Source of the DNA: Arcicella aurantiaca
GTDB lineage: Bacteria > Bacteroidota > Bacteroidia > Cytophagales > Spirosomataceae
DNA length: 64,000 nt
NCBI RefSeq assembly: GCF_003148625.1
Contig: NZ_QGGO01000005.1
Span: forward strand, 1-64,000
Reading direction: 5' to 3'
Positions 53,201 to 62,351 of the stretch are shown piece by piece. Below the pieces are notes generated by a model that was not told the origin of the DNA, did no database searches, and saw only the letters and a program-made list of their open reading frames with translations. Within the stretch, counting starts at the first letter, position 1; each line of letters begins with the position of its first letter. The translations under genes were made by a program, and so were the position numbers.

Positions 53201-53715
53201 AGAATAAATGTTCGATTATTCGTTTTACTTTGGGTCATTCCAAATGAAAATCCTCCAACACCACCTAAACTATTACTAAAATAAATATTGTGAGCATTAT
53301 TAACATTATTCGCCGCCGTAATAGAATCTCGATTAAAAGCCGTAGTATTCCAATTATACATAGCGGTTTTATTAATGTAATTGGGAGTATTTGAAGAAGT
53401 TCCACAGATATAAAATTGAATACCTGCATTAATAAAATATTGATTGCATATAGCAATAGCATTATTAAATGCACCCATATTCAAATCGGTTATTCCAGCA
53501 TCAGTTCTCACAAAATGAGGTTTTACAGCAATATAAGTAATACCATAAAGCAATCCATCTTGTGTTGAGTAGGATTTATATTGTTGAATTAACTTCTGGG
53601 TAATAAGTTCTTCTTGATAGCTTACATCAGGCTTTCCACAAGGTAATTGAGCATACAAAACATAATGACTCATCAACATAAAAATGAGTCCCCAAATAAT
53701 ACTATTTTTTTTCAT
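50251..53715 (-). CDS. Secreted M43 (cytophagalysin-like) metalloprotease with GEVED domains
   Basis: 1154 residues with a signal peptide (MKKNSIIWGLIFMLMSHYVLYAQ). The protease domain has the zinc site LAHELGHYFNLSHTFN (HExxHxxxxxH) near residue 183 and the Met-turn block SSLNIMNYYFCSPYNFSRGQ near 275. A fibronectin type III-like domain follows (NVVLTNLSTGVSSGVSITWTDNS). Two GEVED domains come next (CSSNSYGDFTNLASPT ... CDANNSGETEDYLLSV; CSSDNFSDYTNLTAPV ... YYYGEGEDYSVNL). The end ITSGNWESPSTWSIGRSPQNGD resembles adhesin modules. No type IX C-terminal sorting domain is visible, so the export route or true C-terminus is uncertain. Confidence 0.85.
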   Translation of the reverse strand: MKKNSIIWGLIFMLMSHYVLYAQLPCGKPDVSYQEELITQKLIQQYKSYSTQDGLLYGITYIAVKPHFVRTDAGITDLNMGAFNNAIAICNQYFINAGIQFYICGTSSNTPNYINKTAMYNWNTTAFNRDSITAANNVNNAHNIYFSNSLGGVGGFSFGMTQSKTNNRTFILNAQTDDNKTLAHELGHYFNLSHTFNNSASSNISLRELVTRNSTEISPRVSSNCLTTGDFVCDTPADPYNLNGGELSSCNESGDGITVVDANGDHFMPSSLNIMNYYFCSPYNFSRGQYARINAALAVNNTPNPDVNNRYTLDCAETAQNVATNVVLTNLSTGVSSGVSITWTDNSNVETGYIIERSITSSTEGFVAIGGVDADIVNFVDRNVVRNMTYYYRVKASNTKENYNTVIPAITTPAICGPLQTSACISNGNINVFKIVNNTGITILDNSNSGCSSNSYGDFTNLASPTMNAGKAYNFSMKTGYLNGYYPQHIGIWIDANQDNDFDDVGEMIYQSSGSGVMYGTTQIDGVFTIPAMTNVGNIRLRIRSKAQYEGIVTSPCDANNSGETEDYLLSVVKSITVNNSPALLCPSNNTTSLNFNINYIANADNNFTVELSDANGVFGQTPLVVGSGTMSPITITMPNTAESASLYKLRVKGSSPVIMGNESVSFGYGIATATLSLLSKGVISAGDSSLLRITFVGAKPYAFVLSNGKTVTGITTDTYDFYVKPIASTNFTIVSASGSCGVANVTGSVGVSVIPYCVPLYTSVCSPSSTTAKIAINRVWLQNSTNRILLDNDNSNCSSDNFSDYTNLTAPVLKGDSIYTVNVKGYYGSNGYYSQYFSVWIDYNKNNSFADAGELVWQSPTSGYSLSGTFTIPNTTLQGNTRMRVRSRSGSAPTDPCANYYYGEGEDYSVNLFQLISVGGDVSGSARICPNINNNTLTLSGQTGDILKWQSADNINFSPATDIENTTNTLNTQNVASTKYYRAVVKYSTAPVAYSSIATLTVSSPPSVSSTLVTVNYGNFVNLQATGCMGVLVWQKKMGGSVVMPISPKCSEKYFAQCIETNGGTSCLTGNSPDVFLKVIPSGEELTSITSGNWESPSTWSIGRSPQNGDLVIIRPNDTVTITTATAAAQCLEVGEATNLQFSTPASKLSLGY

Positions 53716-53737
53716 AATTAATCAAAACAATGAGGAA

Positions 53738-53819
53738 TTAATACCAATTTTAAAGATTTGATGCGTACTTGGAAGGCGTCGTTTAAAACGACGATTTCCG
53801 TTGAGACTCAGATATGCAA
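53738..53819. repeat. Dispersed palindromic repeat, copy C (inverted)
   Basis: Its reverse complement contains AAGTACGCATCAAATCTTTA and AAATTGGTATTA as in copies A and B. Inside is a perfect palindrome CGTCGTTT-A-AAACGACG at 53777-53793. Confidence 0.8.
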
Positions 53820-54062
53820 AACCTTTTTCAAACAGCTTCTTAGTATAAGATATAAGGATTAAAATCAAGTAAAAAACGGCATACAACCTTGAGTTGCCAT
53901 AATTTTTCTTTAGAAAAAATAAAACTGTTTTAAAGTAATTGAATAAAAATCACTTTCAAATCGTAACTATTCCACAATGGCTAAAACACATGAATATTTA
54001 ACGACTAAAACCTACTAATTCATTCCACACCAATTCTCGCTTTTAATTACACCATTTATCAT

Positions 54063-54103
54063 AAAAAAAGGGCTTTAACCTAAGTTAAAACCCTTTTTTA
54101 AGA
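54063..54103 (-). terminator. Terminator at the end of the ribosomal protein operon
   Basis: AAAAAAGGG...TTTAAC pairs with GTTAAAACCCTTTTTT over a 4-nt loop, 15 bp beyond the rplQ stop, with a T run on the minus strand. Confidence 0.85.
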
Positions 54104-54117
54104 TAAATCTTTGAAAA

Positions 54118-54657
54118 TTACTCTGCTGCTTTTTCTTCTTCTGAAGTTTCAGTAGCAGGAGCTTCGTCTTCAACAACCTCAGCAGAAGGAGCCTCAGCAG
54201 CAGGAGTAGCTTCAACAGCAACTTCTTCTTTCTTAGCACCACTTCTACGGCTACGACGAGTTTTAACTGCTTTTTCTTCAGTTGCAGCTAACATCGTCTC
54301 GTTGAAGTCAACTAATTCCATCAAGCACATCTCAGCATTATCACCAAGACGATTACCTAATTTAATAATTCTTGTATAACCACCTGGGCGATTAGCAACT
54401 TTCTCAGCAACTACACCAAAAAGCTCTTTAATAGCTTCTTTGTTTTGTAAGTAAGAGAATACAACACGACGATTGTTAGTATCATCCGTTTTAGCTTTTG
54501 TAATCAAAGGCTCAGCGTATTTTCTTAATTCTTTAGCTTTCGCTAATGTAGTTTCGATTCTTTTGTGAAGAATCAATGAAGAAGCCATGTTCGACAACAT
54601 AGCGGCTCTGTGAGGAGCAGTTCTACCTAAATGGTTGTTTTTTTTACCGTGTCTCAT
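54118..54657 (-). CDS. rplQ: 50S ribosomal protein L17 with acidic tail
   Basis: The first ~118 residues are a standard L17 ([84 protein letters not shown]). About 60 further residues are low complexity and rich in Ala and Glu ([22 protein letters not shown]). Such tails are common on Bacteroidota L17. It follows rpoA in the usual order, but a strong hairpin lies between them. Confidence 0.95.
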   Translation of the reverse strand: MRHGKKNNHLGRTAPHRAAMLSNMASSLILHKRIETTLAKAKELRKYAEPLITKAKTDDTNNRRVVFSYLQNKEAIKELFGVVAEKVANRPGGYTRIIKLGNRLGDNAEMCLMELVDFNETMLAATEEKAVKTRRSRRSGAKKEEVAVEATPAAEAPSAEVVEDEAPATETSEEEKAAE

Positions 54658-54768
54658 TGTATTGGAGTAAGTTTAAAATGACTAATGAATCTTCCAACGA
54701 AAAAACATCTATCACTGCGGTTAAGTTAATTCACATCAACTCACCTATTACTGCTTTTAGTTAAAAAT

Positions 54769-54812
54769 AATAATAAGGTATAAACTAAGTTTTCAGTTTA
54801 TACCTTATTATT
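54769..54812 (-). terminator. Perfect 18-bp hairpin between rpoA and rplQ
   Basis: AATAATAAGGTATAAACT and its exact complement flank an 8-nt loop, 12 bp beyond the rpoA stop; on the minus strand it is followed by ATTTTTAA. It could act as a partial terminator or an RNA processing/stability element. Confidence 0.65.
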
Positions 54813-54823
54813 TTAAATCAGAA

Positions 54824-55813
54824 TCAGTCTTCATCTAAACGGTAACGAACAACGTCCATACCAAAATGAAGTCCCTTATCTTCAATTAATTGCTCTAATT
54901 CTGTCAATGATTTTTTACCGAAATTACGGAATTTCATCATATCTGAAATTTCTAATCTTGCTAAATCACCTAAAGTTTTCACATCAGCTGATTTTAAACA
55001 GTTGTAAGCACGTACAGATAAGTCTAAATCTGCCAATGGTGTTTTCAACAATTTTCTCATGTGTAACATTTCTTCATCCACAACATTGTCTTCCTCAGCC
55101 TTCATTGACTCGAAAGTCATCGTTTGGTCAGAGAATAACATGAAGTGTTGAATCAAGATATACGCAGCTCCTTTCAAGGCATCTTCAGGGTGGATAGAAC
55201 CATCCGTTTCAATGTCAATAACTAACTTTTCGTAATCTGTTTTTTGCTCAACACGAGTATTTTCGATACTAAATTTCACGTTTTTAATTGGCGTGTAAAT
55301 AGCATCGATTGGAATGTGTCCGAACGGTGGTTCAGAATTTCTAACTTCGTCAGAAGGAACATAACCACGACCTTTCTCAACGATGATTTCCATTTCAAAC
55401 TCTTTTGACTCATCAAGGTTACAGATAACTAAATCTGGATTCAAGATGTCAAAATAGTTAGTAAATTTAGAAATATCACCCGCTTTCAAAGTCGTCTGAC
55501 CTTTAACTCTAACGTTAATTTTGTTTTCGAGAATTTCTTGAGATTTCTTAAAACGAACTTTTTTCAAGTTCAAAATAATCTCAGTCATGTCCTCAATCAC
55601 GCCTTCAATGGCTGAAAATTCGTGCTGAACTCCTCCAACCTTAACGCTTGTAATAGCGTAGCCTTCTAAAGAAGACAATAAGATTCTACGAAGTGCATTA
55701 CCGATTGTAACGCCATAGCCTTTTTCGAGTGGCTTAAACTCAAATAACCCGTGAAAGTCGTCGGCTTTTTCCATGACAACTTTATCGGGCATTTGGAATG
55801 CTAATATTGACAT
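54824..55813 (-). CDS. rpoA: RNA polymerase alpha subunit
   Basis: 329 residues. The N-terminal domain for assembly includes [61 protein letters not shown]; the C-terminal domain has [57 protein letters not shown], with the usual DNA-contacting residues. It follows rpsD after a 305-bp gap that may hold an additional promoter. Confidence 0.98.
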   Translation of the reverse strand: MSILAFQMPDKVVMEKADDFHGLFEFKPLEKGYGVTIGNALRRILLSSLEGYAITSVKVGGVQHEFSAIEGVIEDMTEIILNLKKVRFKKSQEILENKINVRVKGQTTLKAGDISKFTNYFDILNPDLVICNLDESKEFEMEIIVEKGRGYVPSDEVRNSEPPFGHIPIDAIYTPIKNVKFSIENTRVEQKTDYEKLVIDIETDGSIHPEDALKGAAYILIQHFMLFSDQTMTFESMKAEEDNVVDEEMLHMRKLLKTPLADLDLSVRAYNCLKSADVKTLGDLARLEISDMMKFRNFGKKSLTELEQLIEDKGLHFGMDVVRYRLDED

Positions 55814-56118
55814 ATTTCGTAGCGTAATTTACCTTGGAATGTATTAAGAATAGAGTAACCGATTCGCAATTTACAAATAAAGTCTGTGATTCAACGAATA
55901 TTCCATAAAATATTTACAAAAATAACTTGACAATCATAAACTTATCATTTATATTACAAGTTTGCAAAAAAAATAAGCCCCATTTTCATGTATAAATTCA
56001 AGAAATTGGCAACTTTTGAAATATTGTTTAAAACAGACTTGACAGCATAAAATATGCTGTCAAATCTAATTTCAAAATGTATATTGCTAATAGTATTCCG
56101 AAGAATAATATTAAAAGA
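55814..56118. other. Gap between rpsD and rpoA with a perfect palindrome
   Basis: 305 bp without an ORF inside an otherwise compact operon. TTGACAGCATA-AAA-TATGCTGTCAA at 56039-56063 is a perfect 11-bp palindrome. A minus-strand TATTTTTG matching TAnnTTTG lies near 55930 and could begin a separate rpoA transcript; no good -33 box is seen. Confidence 0.5.
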
Positions 56119-56724
56119 TTACTTCGAGTAAAGTTCGACGATTGCCTGCTCATTAAAGTTTTCAGGAATATCTGAACGCTCAGGGTAAGAAACAAACTTA
56201 CCAGTCATTGTAGGTGCATCCCACTCTAACCAATTGAAACGTTTTCCAGCTTTTCCAGTCAATGAGTTTGTAACAACTTCTAAAGATTTAGATTTCTCAC
56301 GAACACTTACTAACTGACCTGGCTTTAATGAATATGAAGGAATGTTTACAATCTCTCCATCAACCATAATATGTTTGTGAATAACTAACTGACGTGCAGC
56401 ACGACGAGTTGGAGCAATTCCTAAACGATAAACAGTATTGTCTAAACGTGCTTCACAAAGTTTCAATAAGTTTTCACCTTTGATACCTTCTCTTACAGCA
56501 GCTTTATGGAATAAGTTTTCGAATTGTTTTTCAAGAATACCATAAGTGTATTTCACTTTTTGTTTTTCTTTCAATTGTAAAGCATATTCTGAAACTTTAC
56601 CACGTTTTCCTTTTCCGTGTTGACCTGGACCATAGTTTTTGCGAGCTAACGCTTTACTTGGACCTAAGATTGGCTCACCGAAACGACGAGCAATTTTTGA
56701 TTTTGGACCTGTGTATCTTGCCAT
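56119..56724 (-). CDS. rpsD: 30S ribosomal protein S4
   Basis: 201 residues from the ATG at 56724 ([21 protein letters not shown]). The S4 RNA-binding domain is in the second half ([48 protein letters not shown]). The frame is open upstream to 56799, but the family start is clear. S4 is a primary 16S rRNA binder and in many bacteria represses its own operon. Confidence 0.97.
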   Translation of the reverse strand: MARYTGPKSKIARRFGEPILGPSKALARKNYGPGQHGKGKRGKVSEYALQLKEKQKVKYTYGILEKQFENLFHKAAVREGIKGENLLKLCEARLDNTVYRLGIAPTRRAARQLVIHKHIMVDGEIVNIPSYSLKPGQLVSVREKSKSLEVVTNSLTGKAGKRFNWLEWDAPTMTGKFVSYPERSDIPENFNEQAIVELYSK

Positions 56725-56851
56725 TATTTGATAAAATTGAGTCATTAGCCCTCTTATGACTAATGAAGTAATTATGAAACATAAAGAAACGAAGGGCAAT
56801 AATTACTAATTACCCTTCGCTAATTTTTTACTTTTCAGATTAACTCTGAAA

Positions 56852-57247
56852 TTATACTCTACGACGTTTTGGAGGACGACATCCGTTGTGAGGAAGTGGA
56901 GTAATATCTTTGATAGATAAAACTTCAATACCTGCATTAGAAACAGTTCTAATAGCAGATTCACGACCAGCACCAGGACCTTTCACAAAAACCTCTGCTT
57001 TTTTCATACCTGCCTCAACTGCAACTGCTGCACAGTTTGATGCTGCCATTTGTGCAGCATAAGGAGTATTCTTTTTAGAGCCTTTAAAGCCCATTTTACC
57101 AGCAGATGCCCAAGATATAACTTGACCTTGAGTATTTGTGATAGAGATAATGATATTGTTGAAAGAAGCTTTGATGTGTACTTGACCAACTGGTTCAATT
57201 ACAACAACTCTTTTCTTTGCTTTGTCTTTTCTTTTAGCCTGTGCCAT
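56852..57247 (-). CDS. rpsK: 30S ribosomal protein S11
   Basis: 131 residues with a basic N-terminus and the conserved [46 protein letters not shown] and the C-terminal [18 protein letters not shown]. The alpha operon order S13-S11-S4-alpha is kept. Confidence 0.97.
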   Translation of the reverse strand: MAQAKRKDKAKKRVVVIEPVGQVHIKASFNNIIISITNTQGQVISWASAGKMGFKGSKKNTPYAAQMAASNCAAVAVEAGMKKAEVFVKGPGAGRESAIRTVSNAGIEVLSIKDITPLPHNGCRPPKRRRV

Positions 57248-57362
57248 TTGTTTTTTTGTTTTCTATTCCAGTTTTGAGTACGTACATTCTATGAACAACC
57301 TTCTCATCTTAGAACCTTAGCGAATTGGGAATCTCTCTGTATCCTCAATCTCAGCTTAATTT

Positions 57363-57740
57363 TTACTTAGTTGCTTTTTTCTTGTTGGCAATAGTCTTAC
57401 GTTTACCTTTACGAGTACGAGAGTTATTCTTCGTTCTCTGACCACGTAATGGAAGACCTTTACGGTGACGTAATCCACGATAACAACCAATGTCCATTAA
57501 ACGTTTGATGTTCAACTGGATTTCAGAACGAAGTTGACCTTCAGTCTTGAATTCTCCAGCGATAATCGCACGGATGGCACTTGCTTCTTCATCGTTCCAT
57601 TCGCCAGCTTTTTTGTCGAAAGAAATGTTAGCCTGTGTTAAAATTTTCTGAGCAGTGCTACGACCAATACCGAAGATATAAGTCAAAGCAATTTCGCCTC
57701 TTTTTTTGTCGGGAATATCAACCCCTGCAATACGAGCCAT
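57363..57740 (-). CDS. rpsM: 30S ribosomal protein S13
   Basis: 125 residues: [34 protein letters not shown] at the start, the H2TH-type middle, and the basic tail [32 protein letters not shown] that reaches the P-site tRNA. Confidence 0.97.
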   Translation of the reverse strand: MARIAGVDIPDKKRGEIALTYIFGIGRSTAQKILTQANISFDKKAGEWNDEEASAIRAIIAGEFKTEGQLRSEIQLNIKRLMDIGCYRGLRHRKGLPLRGQRTKNNSRTRKGKRKTIANKKKATK

Positions 57741-57797
57741 ACTTTTTTAGCTTTTAGATTTTAAATAAGGAAGTTTCACAACTACCCTATTATATTA

Positions 57798-57914
57798 TCA
57801 TCCTTGTCTTTGTTTAAACTTTGGATTTTTCTTGTTAATAACGAAAAGTTTTCCGTGACGACGAATTACTTTACATTCAGCACTACGTTTCTTGATAGAC
57901 GCTTTTACTTTCAT
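57798..57914 (-). CDS. rpmJ: 50S ribosomal protein L36 (zinc-free form)
   Basis: 38 residues: [20 protein letters not shown] followed by [18 protein letters not shown]. The fold and the C-terminal KQRQG are standard. Of the four zinc ligands (Cys, Cys, Cys, His) of the C+ form only one Cys (residue 14) remains, so it should not bind zinc. It lies between infA and rpsM in the normal order. Confidence 0.95.
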   Translation of the reverse strand: MKVKASIKKRSAECKVIRRHGKLFVINKKNPKFKQRQG

Positions 57915-57929
57915 TTTAGTAATTATTTT

Positions 57930-58148
57930 TTACTTGTAACGATACACTATTCTTGCTTTACTCAAATCATAAGGAGACATTTCTAATTTCACCTTATCAC
58001 CAGGTAAGATTTTGATATAATTCATCCTCATCTTCCCTGAAATATGGGCAATCACTTGATGGGTATTCTCCAACTCAACTCTAAACATAGCATTTGAGAG
58101 AGCCTCAATGATAATTCCATCTACTTCTATTGATGATTGTTTTGCCAT
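57930..58148 (-). CDS. infA: Translation initiation factor IF-1
   Basis: 72 residues forming an S1-like OB-fold: [74 protein letters not shown]-1 binds the ribosomal A site during initiation. It is 2 bp after map, so translation is probably coupled. Confidence 0.97.
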   Translation of the reverse strand: MAKQSSIEVDGIIIEALSNAMFRVELENTHQVIAHISGKMRMNYIKILPGDKVKLEMSPYDLSKARIVYRYK

Positions 58149-58150
58149 AA

Positions 58151-58957
58151 TTAAATTTTAACGATATACTCGGATTTACTTATTGCTTCTTCGATATATT
58201 TAAACGTTGTCAATATATCAGCTTTGTTCTTTTTAACTGCAACGGTATGTTCAAAATGAGCAGAAGGTTTTCTATCTTGTGTTCTAATTGTCCAACCATC
58301 ATTTTCTTGATGTATGCTCTTTTTACCTTGATTCACCATAGGTTCAATCGCAATAACCATGTTCTCTTTTAACTTAGGTCCATCTCCACGTTTACCATAG
58401 TTTGCAACTTCAGGCTTTTCATGTAAAGATTTCCCCACACCGTGTCCAACTAACTCTCTAACTATCGTAAAGCCTAAACTTTCACAATAGTGTTGAACAG
58501 CAAAACCTATATCTCCAATTCTTTTACCAAAAACAGCTTGTTCAATAGCCAAAGCTAAAGATTCCTTCGTTGTTCTTAGCAATTTAAGTGTTTCTTCTTT
58601 GACATTTCCAATAGCATAAGTATAAGCACTATCTGCATGAAAACCATTTTTATAAACACCGCAATCAATCGAAACTATATCTCCATCCTTTAGCTGATAG
58701 TTACTCGGAATTCCATGAACAACAATATCATTTACCGAGATACAAAGTGAAGCAGGAAATTTATTGCCACTTACATTGTAATTTAAAAATGAAGGATGTC
58801 CATTATTATCTTTAATGAATTCGAAAGCAATTTTATCTAACTCCTTTGTTGTTACTCCTGGTTTTATAATCTTTGCGACCTCGGCATGAGCTTGACCCAA
58901 AATAACTCCGTTGGCTCTGATTATATCTAACTCAGCATTTGTTTTTAAAAAAATCAT
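58151..58957 (-). CDS. map: Methionine aminopeptidase type I
   Basis: 268 residues. The metal ligands sit in [41 protein letters not shown] (two Asp), [15 protein letters not shown] (His), IAIEPMV (Glu) and [10 protein letters not shown] (Glu). It removes the initiator Met from new proteins. The secY-map-infA order is typical of Gram-positive and Bacteroidota spc regions. Confidence 0.96.
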   Translation of the reverse strand: MIFLKTNAELDIIRANGVILGQAHAEVAKIIKPGVTTKELDKIAFEFIKDNNGHPSFLNYNVSGNKFPASLCISVNDIVVHGIPSNYQLKDGDIVSIDCGVYKNGFHADSAYTYAIGNVKEETLKLLRTTKESLALAIEQAVFGKRIGDIGFAVQHYCESLGFTIVRELVGHGVGKSLHEKPEVANYGKRGDGPKLKENMVIAIEPMVNQGKKSIHQENDGWTIRTQDRKPSAHFEHTVAVKKNKADILTTFKYIEEAISKSEYIVKI

Positions 58958-58987
58958 CTTTTAAAGAGTCCTTTCAACTCTCTTGAA

Positions 58988-60310
58988 TTATACGGTAGCT
59001 TGAGCTCTACCTTGTACTCTACCTGATTGCATCAATCCTTCGTATTTACGCATTAACAAGTAGCTTTCAATTTGTTGAAGAGTATCTAAAACAACTCCTA
59101 CTAAAATTAATAATGATGTTCCTCCAAAGAATGAAGCAAAACCACGAGTAATTCCAAATAGTCCTGCAATAGCTGGCAAAATTGCAATGATAGCTAACAT
59201 AATAGCTCCTGGAAGAGTAATTCTGTCTAAAATATCTGCAATAAAGTTTGAAGTTGCTTCTCCGGGTTTAACACCTGGAACAAATCCTCCCCCACGCTTC
59301 ATATCATCTGAAATCTGGGTAGGGTTAATTGAAATTGCTGTATAGAAAAATGTAAATACAATAATCAAGAAGGCAAAAAGTAAATTATACCCCCATGAAC
59401 TTGGGTCTCCAAAGTTTTGAACTACAGATTGTGCAAATTCACTTTTATCAGCAAATTGTCCTGCTAATAATCCAGGTACAAACATCAACGCTTGAGCGAA
59501 AATAATTGGCATAACTCCTGCAGCATTAAGCTTCAAAGGAATATACTGTCTTTCTCCACCAACAGCTGTTGAGGCTCTATTACCTACAACTTGCTTTGCA
59601 TACTGAACGGGAATTCGACGAACAGCTTGAGTAACCATTACAGCTCCCATCACAACGAAGAATAAAGCAACCATTTCAATAACAAATAATAAAGCACCAG
59701 ACATTCCACGAGATTGAGCCTCACCAATAATAGAACTTGGGAAACGAGATACAATACCAATCATAATTAGCATTGAAATACCATTACCAATTCCTTTATC
59801 TGTGATTTTTTCTCCTAACCACATACAAAACATAGTCCCTGCAATTAAAATAATCACTGAGAATATACGGAATGACCAAGCACTTACAACAATAGCTTCA
59901 GCAGGAATTGTTGTTTGTAAATAAGCAGTCGCTTGAGCAGCAGTTACTAATATTGTTAAAACACGAGTAATCTGATTCAACTTCTTACGTCCTGACTCTC
60001 CGTCTTTTTGCATTTTTTGGAAATAAGGCAATGCAATTGTCAATAACTGTATAGCAATTGACGCAGAAATATAAGGCATAATACCCAAAGCAAATATTGA
60101 AGCATTATTAAATGCTCCACCAGAGAACATATTTAATAATCCTAATAAACCTCCATCTCCTTTGGCATCCAATTTATTGGCATCTACTCCTGGCAATACA
60201 ATGTATGAACCTAAGCGAAAAAAGGTAATAAACAACAGGGTATTAAGAATTCTACCTCTTAATTCCTCTATTGAGAAAATGTTTTTGATAGTGTTAATAA
60301 ACTTGTTCAT
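58988..60310 (-). CDS. secY: Preprotein translocase channel SecY
   Basis: 440 residues with ten membrane helices. Recognisable blocks are LFITFFRLGSYIVLPGVD in helix 1, GGAFNNASIFALGIMPYISASI forming the plug and helix 2b, and PTQISDDMKRGGGFVPGVKPGEAT in the cytoplasmic loop that meets SecA and ribosomes. It is the inner-membrane pore for the Sec-exported proteins in this window. Confidence 0.97.
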   Translation of the reverse strand: MNKFINTIKNIFSIEELRGRILNTLLFITFFRLGSYIVLPGVDANKLDAKGDGGLLGLLNMFSGGAFNNASIFALGIMPYISASIAIQLLTIALPYFQKMQKDGESGRKKLNQITRVLTILVTAAQATAYLQTTIPAEAIVVSAWSFRIFSVIILIAGTMFCMWLGEKITDKGIGNGISMLIMIGIVSRFPSSIIGEAQSRGMSGALLFVIEMVALFFVVMGAVMVTQAVRRIPVQYAKQVVGNRASTAVGGERQYIPLKLNAAGVMPIIFAQALMFVPGLLAGQFADKSEFAQSVVQNFGDPSSWGYNLLFAFLIIVFTFFYTAISINPTQISDDMKRGGGFVPGVKPGEATSNFIADILDRITLPGAIMLAIIAILPAIAGLFGITRGFASFFGGTSLLILVGVVLDTLQQIESYLLMRKYEGLMQSGRVQGRAQATV

Positions 60311-60484
60311 GCTATCTGTTTAAATAATCGTTAAGGAATAAAAATCCAAATTGTTCAACTTTTTCTTTAAATACAAATCTGTTGCCAGTTTTCGCACGAT
60401 TACTTAAATATTTCTGTTGCCTATCCTGATTAATTTGAAAATTTCCATAAATCGAAGTTTTTTCGACTTATGGAAATAAATATT

Positions 60485-60931
60485 TTATCCAACAATTGCC
60501 TTTCCACCAGCTGCTTCAATTGCAGATTTAGCTGATGCTGAAAAACCTTTAACTGTTACTTCTAATGCTGATTTAACTTCACCACGAGAAAGGATTTTCA
60601 CTAAGTCATTTTTAGAAACTAAACCATTGTGATACAATACATCATGATTGATTACTGAAACACCAGCAGATTCAGCTAATGCTTGCAAAGTATCAAGATT
60701 GATAGCTTTGTATTCTACTCGGTTAATATTTTTAAAACCAAATTTAGGGACACGACGTTGAAGAGGCATTTGACCACCTTCAAAACCACTCTTACGTGAA
60801 TAACCTGAACGAGATTTAGCACCTTTGTGTCCACGAGCTGAAGTTGCTCCGATACCTGACCCCTGACCACGACCTACTCTTTTTCTAATTTTAGTAGAAC
60901 CTTGTGCGGGTTTTAATGAAGAAAGATTCAT
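60485..60931 (-). CDS. rplO: 50S ribosomal protein L15
   Basis: 148 residues from the ATG at 60931 (MNLSSLKPAQGSTKIRKRVGRGQGSGIGATSARGHKGAKSRSG). The C-terminal globular part ends GGKAIVG. The open frame upstream to 61006 is not part of the family. Confidence 0.96.
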   Translation of the reverse strand: MNLSSLKPAQGSTKIRKRVGRGQGSGIGATSARGHKGAKSRSGYSRKSGFEGGQMPLQRRVPKFGFKNINRVEYKAINLDTLQALAESAGVSVINHDVLYHNGLVSKNDLVKILSRGEVKSALEVTVKGFSASAKSAIEAAGGKAIVG

Positions 60932-61032
60932 TGTAAATTTTGTTAAATGTTTGCTAAACGCTACCTCACCGTGAGGCAACTCGCTTGTACTCGACCAAAA
61001 GGTCATCTAAACAGCAAGAGCTGGAGTAACTA

Positions 61033-61212
61033 TTAGATATTTTCGATAACAATCATGTGTTTTACCGCACGAATCATTCCTTCGATTGCAGGGTTCAACT
61101 CTTTTTCTACGCTTTTGTTGATTTTACCTAAACCCAATGCTTGCATTGTACGTTTCTGAACTTCAGGGCGTTTGATTGTACTCTTAACTTGTGTAATTTT
61201 TACCTTTGACAT
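61033..61212 (-). CDS. rpmD: 50S ribosomal protein L30
   Basis: 59 residues: MSKVKITQVKSTIKRPEVQK followed by RTMQALGLGKINKSVEKELN and a short C-terminal strand ending MIVIENI. It lies in its normal place between rpsE and rplO. The ORF is short but unmistakable. Confidence 0.95.
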   Translation of the reverse strand: MSKVKITQVKSTIKRPEVQKRTMQALGLGKINKSVEKELNPAIEGMIRAVKHMIVIENI

Positions 61213-61229
61213 GGCTTATTTGAATTCTA

Positions 61230-61293
61230 AATTATGAGTTATGAATTCGTATTGGTAATAGACCTCATAACTCATAATTCATAACTAATAATT
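61230..61293. repeat. Short-word inverted repeat between rpsE and rpmD
   Basis: AATTATGAGTTATGAA at 61230-61245 pairs with TTCATAACTCATAATTC-type sequence at 61265-61293. It lies 17 nt before the rpmD start codon. Confidence 0.75.
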
Positions 61294-61300
61294 AGAGTAA

Positions 61301-61819
61301 TTACCCGTTAAATACTTTTGCTAATGATATTCCTCTTTGGAAAGCAACGGTATGTGGATTTCTCATTTTCACAAGAGCATCAACTGTTGCTTTAACCACG
61401 TTATGTGGGTTAGAAGAACCTTTAGATTTTGCTAATACGTCATGAACACCAGCAGATTCTAATACAGCACGCATTGCACCTCCAGCGATTACTCCAGTAC
61501 CAGGAGCAGCAGGCTTTAACAATACGAAACCACCTGAGAATTTACCAATTTGTTCGTGAGGTACACTTGCTTTTAAAAGAGCAACTTGGAAAACGTTTTT
61601 CTTAGCATCTTCAATTCCTTTTGCGATAGCATCAGTAACTTCATTTGCTTTTCCTAAACCGAATCCAACAACGCCTTTACCATCACCTACTACTACGATA
61701 GCTGAAAAACTGAATCTACGTCCACCTTTAACAACTTTCGCTACACGATTGATAGCAACAACTTTTTCTTTTAATTCGCCTTCGTTAACCTTAATTGGTT
61801 TTGATATTAATTGCGACAT
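61301..61819 (-). CDS. rpsE: 30S ribosomal protein S5
   Basis: 172 residues with the dsRNA-binding-like N-terminal domain ([50 protein letters not shown]) and the C-terminal [41 protein letters not shown]. Confidence 0.97.
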   Translation of the reverse strand: MSQLISKPIKVNEGELKEKVVAINRVAKVVKGGRRFSFSAIVVVGDGKGVVGFGLGKANEVTDAIAKGIEDAKKNVFQVALLKASVPHEQIGKFSGGFVLLKPAAPGTGVIAGGAMRAVLESAGVHDVLAKSKGSSNPHNVVKATVDALVKMRNPHTVAFQRGISLAKVFNG

Positions 61820-61877
61820 TTTATCTGAATTTGAAAATTTGTGGATTTGAAACTGTCTCCAATTTCAAATTAACTCA

Positions 61878-62225
61878 TTAGAATTTAAGACCTCCCTCTC
61901 TTGCACCTTCAGCAACTGCTTGAACACGTCCGTGATATAAATATCCATTACGGTCAAATACAACTGATGAAATCCCTGCTGCCAAAGCCTTTTCAGCAAC
62001 TTTTGCTCCTACTAATTTAGCATTTTCAACGTTTCCGTTTGCCAATCCTAATTCTTTTGAAGAAGCTGCTGCTAATGTATGTCCTTTTACGTCATCAATA
62101 ACTTGAGCATAGATACCTGCGTTTGAACGAAAAACAGATAATCTTGGCTTTTCAGCTGTACCAGAAATCTTTGCTCTGATTGACAACTTGATACGTAATC
62201 TTCTTGAATCTTTTTGCGTAGCCAT
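61878..62225 (-). CDS. rplR: 50S ribosomal protein L18
   Basis: 115 residues: a basic N-terminus ([38 protein letters not shown]) and the 5S rRNA-binding core ending [37 protein letters not shown]-word inverted repeat occupies the spacer upstream (62259-62345). Confidence 0.97.
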   Translation of the reverse strand: MATQKDSRRLRIKLSIRAKISGTAEKPRLSVFRSNAGIYAQVIDDVKGHTLAAASSKELGLANGNVENAKLVGAKVAEKALAAGISSVVFDRNGYLYHGRVQAVAEGAREGGLKF

Positions 62226-62351
62226 TGTAATGTTTGTATGTTTTGTGGATTACCGACCCACGATTTCAATTTGGAAATAAATAATTTGAAAATTTGAAAA
62301 CTAAATAAATTAACCTTCAAATTTTCAAATTGAAGAATTCTCAAATTATGA

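Noticed and set aside
54658-54823. A second promoter for rplQ
   Set aside because: No TAnnTTTG match was found between the rpoA-rplQ hairpin and the rplQ start.
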